Part shown: positions 59,479 through 64,000 of the stretch, one piece after another
How positions within the stretch are numbered: the stretch's first letter is position 1
Layout: each line of letters opens with the position of its first letter
From: Paracoccus sp. (in: a-proteobacteria)
GTDB taxonomy: Bacteria; Pseudomonadota; Alphaproteobacteria; Rhodobacterales; Rhodobacteraceae
Length of the DNA: 64,000 nucleotides
Assembly (NCBI RefSeq): GCF_030538755.1
Contig: NZ_JAUNTJ010000014.1
Span: 16,059 to 80,058 of the forward strand
Direction of reading: 5' to 3'
Position numbers and translations under genes: made by a program
Notes under the pieces: generated by a model
Databases searched by the model: none
What the model was told of the DNA's origin: nothing
What the model saw: only the letters and a program-made list of their open reading frames with translations

Positions 59479-60036
59479 TCAGATGCCAAAGGGGTGCATC
59501 AGCCGATACATCGTGCCCCATGCCGCCGTCACCGCAACGGCCAGCACCGACAGCACAAAGGCCCAATTGCGGTGGCGGTTGATCTGGCGCATCGCCTCGG
59601 CCACGGCGGCTTCGGGCGGGGTCGCGCCGTGCTGCGCGGCGTCCAGCAGCGGGATCAGCAGCTGCGCCAGCCGCAGCCGCATCAGCAACAGCAGGGCAAA
59701 GGGCACCAGCAGCAGGGCCAGCGCCTGCGCCATTTCGCGCCCATAGCCAAAGCCCAGCACCGCCAGCACGGTCAACCCGAAACAGGCCGCGCCCAGCAGC
59801 CACAGCCCGTCACGCGGCCCGATCCGCCAGCGCGGCAGCGTCAGCGACAACCAGTCCAGCAGCAACAGCCCGGCAGGCCCGTCCGGGTCGCGCCGGGCAC
59901 GGGTCAGCACATCCAGCGGCACACCCAGCACGGCGCGGCCCGAAACGGTCCAGGCCGTGACCAGCACCAGCCAGAACCAGATGCTGGAAAAGCTGCGCGC
60001 GCCCAGCAGGTCAAGAAATCCGGTGAGATGCGGCAA
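59479..60036 (-). CDS. Uncharacterised membrane protein, divergent from hemB
   Basis: About 185 residues with a predicted TTG start (LPHLTGFLDLLGARSFSSIWFWLVLVTAWTV) preceded by AAAAGG. Three or four hydrophobic segments (FWLVLVTAWTVSG, GLWLLGAACFGLTVLAVLGF, ALALLLVPFALLLLMRLR, WAFVLSVLAVAVTAAWG). The RSFSxIWFW segment recalls an uncharacterised Rhodobacteraceae membrane family. Function unknown. Longer frames to 60213 overlap the hemB start region and are unlikely. Just downstream (leftward) lies mfd, upstream the divergent hemB. Confidence 0.65.
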   Translation of the reverse strand: MPHLTGFLDLLGARSFSSIWFWLVLVTAWTVSGRAVLGVPLDVLTRARRDPDGPAGLLLLDWLSLTLPRWRIGPRDGLWLLGAACFGLTVLAVLGFGYGREMAQALALLLVPFALLLLMRLRLAQLLIPLLDAAQHGATPPEAAVAEAMRQINRHRNWAFVLSVLAVAVTAAWGTMYRLMHPFGI

Positions 60037-60106
60037 GGTCGGCCTTTTCTTGTCGTTGGCTGCGCGTGACCTTAGAACGGGGGCACAGCAGAGAAAAGGC
60101 CCTGTC

Positions 60107-61123
60107 ATGGCAACTCCGATCATCGCCCCCTTTCCCGCAACCCGCCTGCGCCGCCTGCGCCGCACCGAAAACCTGCGCGCCCTGACCGCCGAGGTGCATC
60201 TGACCGCCGCCAACCTGATCTGGCCGATCTTCGTGACCGAGGTGGACGGGGCCGAGGGCGAGATCCCCTCGATGCCCGGCGTTCACCGGCTGTCGCTGGA
60301 CGGCGCGCGGCGCGCGGCCGAACAGGCGGCGGAACTGGGCATCCCCGCCGTCTGCATCTTTCCGCACACCGCCGCCGAATTGCGCACCGAGGGGTGCGAG
60401 CGTGCGTGGGATGAAAACAACATCGCCAACCGCGCCATCCGCGCCGTCAAGGACACCGTGCCCGATCTGGCGGTGATGACCGACATCGCGCTGGACCCGT
60501 ATAACGCCAACGGTCACGACGGATTCGTGGTGAATGGCGAAATTCTGAACGATGAAACGGTTCAGGCGCTGGTGCGCATGGCACTGGTTCAGGCCGAATG
60601 CGGCGCCGATATTCTTGGCCCCAGCGACATGATGGACGGGCGCATCGGCGCGCTGCGATCCGCGATGGAGGGGGCCGGGCACAAGGACGTCGCGATCCTG
60701 TCCTATGCGGCGAAATTCGCCAGCAGCTTTTACGGCCCGTTCCGCGATGCGGTCGGCGCGGCGGGGCGGCTGGTCGGCGACAAAAAGACCTATCAGATCA
60801 ATCCCGCCAACCGGGAAGAGGCGCTCCGCTGCGTCGCCCGCGATCTGGCCGAGGGGGCGGATATGGTGATGGTGAAACCGGGGATGCCCTATCTCGACAT
60901 CTGCCGCGCCGTGCGCGACCAGTTCGGCGCGCCGACCTTTGCCTATCAGGTCAGCGGCGAATACGCGATGATCGAGGGGGCGATTCGTGCCGGCTGGCTG
61001 AAACGCGATGTAGTTGTCGAAAGCCTGCTGTCGTTCCGCCGCGCGGGCTGCGACGGGGTGCTGACCTATTTCGCCCCTCAGGTGGCCGAGTGGCTGCACC
61101 AGACCGGGCGCGGCGGTGCGTGA
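60107..61123 (+). CDS. hemB: Delta-aminolevulinic acid dehydratase (porphobilinogen synthase)
   Basis: 338 residues. Schiff-base lysines are in SYAAKFASSFYGPFRDA and MVMVKPGMPYLDI. The region that carries zinc cysteines in yeast or E. coli enzymes reads DIALDPYNANGHDG (residues 126-139), with no cysteine. This is the Rhodobacter type that needs no catalytic zinc. It joins two ALA molecules in heme and, where present, bacteriochlorophyll synthesis. Start at 60107 follows a weak AAAAGGCC. Confidence 0.96.
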   Translation: MATPIIAPFPATRLRRLRRTENLRALTAEVHLTAANLIWPIFVTEVDGAEGEIPSMPGVHRLSLDGARRAAEQAAELGIPAVCIFPHTAAELRTEGCERAWDENNIANRAIRAVKDTVPDLAVMTDIALDPYNANGHDGFVVNGEILNDETVQALVRMALVQAECGADILGPSDMMDGRIGALRSAMEGAGHKDVAILSYAAKFASSFYGPFRDAVGAAGRLVGDKKTYQINPANREEALRCVARDLAEGADMVMVKPGMPYLDICRAVRDQFGAPTFAYQVSGEYAMIEGAIRAGWLKRDVVVESLLSFRRAGCDGVLTYFAPQVAEWLHQTGRGGA

Positions 61124-61195
61124 CAATATCTGGCGGATCGCCTAGACTGATCCGCAAGGGCTGGTAAGCGCCCGATCTGTCAAAGGGGCAATCAG

Positions 61196-61852
61196 ATGAG
61201 CATGACACGGCGCGATTTTCTGGCGACGGGCGGCGCGGCAATGTTGCTGGGCGGTTGCGCCATGTCCGTCAATCCGGCGGCTACCGCGCAACTGGACGCA
61301 AGGGTGAACACCACGCATGATTTTCTGGTCAGCCGCTATCCCGGTACCGCCAGAATTATGGCTGATGCGCGCGGCGTGCTGTATATTCCGCTGATGACCG
61401 CCGCCGGTTTCGGCATCGGCGGCGCCTATGGCGAAGGTGCGCTGCGCATTGGCGGGGCCACGGTCGATTATTACGCCGCCACACAGGCCAGCGTCGGCTT
61501 TCAGGCCGGGGCGCAGCAATTCGCGCATGTGCTGATCTTTCGCACCGAACAGGCTCTGGCCGCGTTTCGTGCGTCGCAGGGCTGGGTCGCGGGGGCGGGT
61601 GCCTATTACGCCGCGCCCGATGGCGGCATGGCCATCGGCAGCGACACCATCACCGCGCAGCAACCCGTTGTCGCGGTGATCTTTGGTCAAAGCGGGCTGA
61701 TGGCCGGAGCCACAATCGAGGGGACGAAATACACCCGGCTGTTGCCCGCCAATGTCGCGCAGACCACGCCGGTCGTGCCCCGGCTGCAACTGCCGTGGAT
61801 GATGGCCCCCGCACAGCAGCCACAGGCTACGGCGACAAACGCCCCCGCCTGA
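61196..61852 (+). CDS. YSC84/SYLF-domain lipoprotein
   Basis: 218 residues. An RRDFL-containing lipoprotein signal (LLGGC, Cys21) is followed by a SYLF-like domain: RYPGTARIMADARGVLYIPLMTAAGFGIGGAYGEGAL, SVGFQAGAQQFAHVLIFRTEQALAAFR. SYLF proteins bind lipids; in bacteria their role is unclear. The Pro/Gln-rich tail is low complexity. The RR pair may give Tat export. Convergent with the dioxygenase gene (3-base gap). Confidence 0.85.
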   Translation: MSMTRRDFLATGGAAMLLGGCAMSVNPAATAQLDARVNTTHDFLVSRYPGTARIMADARGVLYIPLMTAAGFGIGGAYGEGALRIGGATVDYYAATQASVGFQAGAQQFAHVLIFRTEQALAAFRASQGWVAGAGAYYAAPDGGMAIGSDTITAQQPVVAVIFGQSGLMAGATIEGTKYTRLLPANVAQTTPVVPRLQLPWMMAPAQQPQATATNAPA

Positions 61853-61855
61853 GGA

Positions 61856-62623
61856 TCAGCCACGAGTTGGGGGCGGCGGCACCCCCTGCCCGCCCCTGCG
61901 CGGGCCTTGCCGCCCACGCGACACGGCATCAGGGGACACCCCGATGACCAGCGCCGCATCATAGCCGCCCTCGATCTGCGTCAGCGCGGCATAGGCCGCA
62001 TCGCCCGCCTGCCGGGCGATGCCGTCATTGCTGTTGCGCACATCGCGGTCGCGCCCGTCGCGGGCGTAATCGGCAAACTGCGCATACACGCCGTCGCTAA
62101 AGCTGTCGGGAAAGAACATCTGCCCCGTCAGCACATTGCGCTGATCCAGAAACACCTTGAAATGGACATGCGCCGTGCGCCCGCGATACCAGCCGGGATA
62201 GATCGACTGGAACGCCGCCACCCCGTCCTGCCCCGCGATCTGAGTGCCGCGCAGAAAGGTCTGCCCGGTGGTGTCGTCCACCCGGTCGCTGCCCTGCCGC
62301 GCATAGCCGCTGTAATTGCCCTGCGCATCGCATTGCCAGACATCGACCCGCGCACCGGGGATCGGGTTGCAGGCCGGATCGACAACCTGCAACCGCATCC
62401 GCAAGGGCAATCCGGGCCGCTGTTCCCGAATATCGGCGCGAATCAGGCCGGGGTCGATGTAATACGGCCCCTCGGTCACTTCGGGCATCAGGGCGCAGAC
62501 ATTGGGGGTAATCAGCCCCGCCTGCACGGCCTGTGCCCGCAGTGCGTGGGGAAAGCTGCCCGCCCCCAGAACGGCAGGCGCCGCAGCGGCCAGCAATTTC
62601 AACAGATCGCGGCGATGGGTCAT
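61856..62623 (-). CDS. Exported intradiol ring-cleavage dioxygenase-like protein
   Basis: 255 residues. A Tat-type signal (HRRDLLKLLAAAAPAVLGAG) is followed by the intradiol dioxygenase core: TEGPYYID with the first iron tyrosine, GARVDVWQCDAQGNYSGY, and the second tyrosine plus two histidines in PGWYRGRTAHVHFKV. The active protein uses non-heme Fe(III) to cleave catechols or quinols. Export suggests action on phenolics outside the cytoplasm; the substrate is unknown. Ribosome site AAAGGAAACGCC. Confidence 0.85.
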   Translation of the reverse strand: MTHRRDLLKLLAAAAPAVLGAGSFPHALRAQAVQAGLITPNVCALMPEVTEGPYYIDPGLIRADIREQRPGLPLRMRLQVVDPACNPIPGARVDVWQCDAQGNYSGYARQGSDRVDDTTGQTFLRGTQIAGQDGVAAFQSIYPGWYRGRTAHVHFKVFLDQRNVLTGQMFFPDSFSDGVYAQFADYARDGRDRDVRNSNDGIARQAGDAAYAALTQIEGGYDAALVIGVSPDAVSRGRQGPRRGGQGVPPPPTRG

Positions 62624-62683
62624 GGCGTTTCCTTTCCAATTGCGCTGGTCATAGCATTCGGTGCCCCAACCAAGGGTAAACGC

Positions 62684-63328
62684 CTATCCCGCCGTCAAAT
62701 GCCGCAGCCCATGCGTCACATCCGTGCGCACCGCCAGCCGCAGCGCCGGTTCGTCGCCCGCCCGCAGGGCGGCCAGAATCATCCGGTGATGGCGCGGCGG
62801 CTCGTTCCGCCGCACACGACCATACAACACGCGCATGGTCGGCCCCAGTTGCAGCCAGACCGTTTCCAGAATCGCCAGCATCGCCGGAGCCTGCGCGCGC
62901 AGGTAAAGCGTGCGGTGAAAATCCAGATTGCAGCGGATATAGCCCACGGCATCATGCCGCTCGACCGCATCGGCGATCTGGCCGTTCATCACCGCCAGCC
63001 GGTCGATCAGCGCGAAATGCGCGCGCGGCAGGGCGCGGGCGGCCAGTTCGGGTTCGATCAGGGCGCGCAGGGCCGACAGTTCCTCGATCCGCTCATCGGT
63101 CAGCTCGGGGGTGGTGACGCGCCCCGAGGCCGACAGCGACAGCGCCCCTTCGGCCACCAGACGGCGCACCGCCTCGCGCGCGGGGGTCATGCTGACGTGA
63201 TGTTCGGCGGCGATCCCGCGCAGGGTCAGCGGCTGACCGGGCGGCAGTTGGCCCAGCATGATGCGGCTGCGCAGGTTGCGATACAGCCGTTCATGTGAGG
63301 CGGGTTCCGAAGGGCGGGGCAGGCTCAT
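62684..63328 (-). CDS. GntR-family regulator, FCD type
   Basis: 214 residues. N-terminal winged helix (LYRNLRSRIMLGQLPPGQPLTLRGIAAEHHVSMTPAREAVRRLVAEGAL) and a helical FCD ligand domain (LIEPELAARALPRAHFALID ... NLDFHRTLYLRAQ) that usually binds a metal and a carboxylate. A 14-bp palindrome lies immediately upstream of its start, a likely autoregulatory operator. The dioxygenase gene follows on the same strand, so it may control that gene. Confidence 0.9.
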   Translation of the reverse strand: MSLPRPSEPASHERLYRNLRSRIMLGQLPPGQPLTLRGIAAEHHVSMTPAREAVRRLVAEGALSLSASGRVTTPELTDERIEELSALRALIEPELAARALPRAHFALIDRLAVMNGQIADAVERHDAVGYIRCNLDFHRTLYLRAQAPAMLAILETVWLQLGPTMRVLYGRVRRNEPPRHHRMILAALRAGDEPALRLAVRTDVTHGLRHLTAG

Positions 63329-63334
63329 AACCCG

Positions 63335-63348
63335 TTTGTGATCACAAA
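63335..63348. promoter_or_regulatory. Palindromic operator upstream of the FCD regulator
   Basis: TTTGTGATCACAAA, a perfect 14-bp palindrome in the 31-base gap between the YgjP gene and the regulator's ATG. It matches the shape of FCD-type GntR operators. Confidence 0.65.
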
Positions 63349-63359
63349 GCCGCAGCGCG

Positions 63360-64000
63360 TCAATCGCGGAATTGCCACAGCATCAGATCGCCACCGTGCC
63401 GCTTCAGCCAGTCGCGGCGCGGGGCATAGCCGGGCATCAGCCGCGCCACCGCCGCCCAGAACCGGGGCGAGTGATCCATATGCGCCAGATGCGCCACTTC
63501 GTGCGCGGCGACGTAATCCAGCACCTCGGGCGGGGCCATGGCCAGCCGCCAGGAAAACATCAGCCGCCCCTCTGTCGTGCAGGAACCCCAGCGGCTGCGA
63601 GTGTCGCGCAGGCTGATCGCCCGTACATCGCGGCCAAGCGCCGCGGCATGGCGGTCGCAGGCGGCGTGCAGCCGGTCATGCGCCAGATGCTTCAGGAAGG
63701 CCGCCGCCACCGGCCCGGCGGGGCGGTTGGCGGGAATCAGCAGGTGATCGCCCTCGATCCGGGCGGCGCGCAGCGGATGCGGGGTCAGGATCAGCGCCCG
63801 CCCCTCGACCGGCAGCGCCGCGCCGGGCGCGACCCGCAGCGGCACCGGCACTGCCGCCCGCGCCTGCCGCAGCCAGCCCGCCCGCGATTCGGCAAAAGCA
63901 CGGCCTTCGGCCTCGGTCACGCGGGGCGGCAGGGTCAGCACCGGGTCGGCCCCGTCGCGCGGCACCCGCAGCACCATCCGCCGCGCCCGCGCCGATCTGC
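63360..64000 (-). CDS. YgjP-type metal-dependent hydrolase (DUF45), 5' end beyond window
   Basis: The frame runs off the window end; about 213 codons are visible. The C-terminal half has the zinc motif HEVAHLAHMDHSPRFW (HExxH plus downstream glutamate-equivalent region) and the family segment SRWGSCTTEGRLMFSWRLAMAPPEVLDYVAAHE. The visible start, SARARRMVLRV, is typical of the family's second strand, so only about 20-30 residues are missing. A SprT/M48-like peptidase of unknown substrate. The GntR regulator follows on the same strand. Confidence 0.88.
   Translation of the reverse strand, partial: RSARARRMVLRVPRDGADPVLTLPPRVTEAEGRAFAESRAGWLRQARAAVPVPLRVAPGAALPVEGRALILTPHPLRAARIEGDHLLIPANRPAGPVAAAFLKHLAHDRLHAACDRHAAALGRDVRAISLRDTRSRWGSCTTEGRLMFSWRLAMAPPEVLDYVAAHEVAHLAHMDHSPRFWAAVARLMPGYAPRRDWLKRHGGDLMLWQFRD

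Noticed and set aside
55946-59746. A 1266-codon plus-strand open frame antisense to mfd, and similar long frames opposite clpA, guaB, ftsZ, lpxC and ftsA
   Set aside because: GC-rich third positions keep complementary frames open. The translations are His/Arg/Gln-rich without domains, whereas the opposite frames are well-known proteins.

Overview
The window is about 64 kb of GC-rich chromosome from an alphaproteobacterium, most likely a Rhodobacteraceae (Paracoccus/Rhodobacter type). Pointers are a circularly permuted two-piece tmRNA gene with tag ANDNRAPVALAA, an IscR with a single cysteine, a HemB without the zinc cysteines, a PmtA-type phospholipid methyltransferase, an FtsZ with a long linker and an IPAFLRRQ tail, and the order ddl-ftsQ-ftsA-ftsZ-lpxC-bamD-recN. 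The assignment is inferred from gene content; no database was searched.

Layout. 0-3 kb: a YadA-like trimeric autotransporter with a secreted-protein gene one base downstream. 3-10 kb: alpha/beta hydrolase, iscR, then a leftward run purE-purK-nudix-MATE-RAM domain-SDR-aminotransferase. 10-20 kb: trigger factor, tRNA-Leu(UAG), RtcB-like protein, NAD(P)HX repair enzyme, glnB-glnA, guaB, a SLAC1/TehA-type membrane protein. 20-27 kb: FadL-like porin, a tightly packed operon of orphan ATPase-metA-ppk2-TPM protein, an SDR, a lone PotD-like binding protein and a PepSY protein. 27-34 kb: ssrA next to sspB, pmtA, fumC with two small genes, a phnN-phnM pair, a DUF2189 membrane protein. 34-42 kb: coaD, a CBS protein and a valine-degradation cluster (LysR regulator, mmsA, YbdK-type ligase, acyl-CoA dehydrogenase, 3-hydroxyisobutyryl-CoA hydrolase, mmsB). 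42-53 kb: recN, bamD, lpxC and the division genes, then methyltransferase and gloB. 53-64 kb: clpA, mfd, hemB, a YSC84-like lipoprotein, an exported intradiol dioxygenase, an FCD-type GntR regulator and a YgjP-type metalloprotease cut by the window end.

Most of this is a core housekeeping chromosome: peptidoglycan, division and envelope assembly, nitrogen assimilation, purine and heme synthesis, protein quality control (tig, ssrA/sspB, clpA) and repair (mfd, recN, nnr, rtcB-like). No phage, insertion sequence, CRISPR array or rRNA operon was seen. The items most worth a second look are a PhnN homologue that has lost the Walker A lysine and stands alone with PhnM, an intergenic palindromic repeat that has entered the nnr coding frame, a 33-bp intergenic repeat in three copies, the ssrA-sspB adjacency, an RtcB-like protein with an altered C-terminus, an iscR detached from suf genes, and clear palindromic operators before the GntR and LysR regulator genes.
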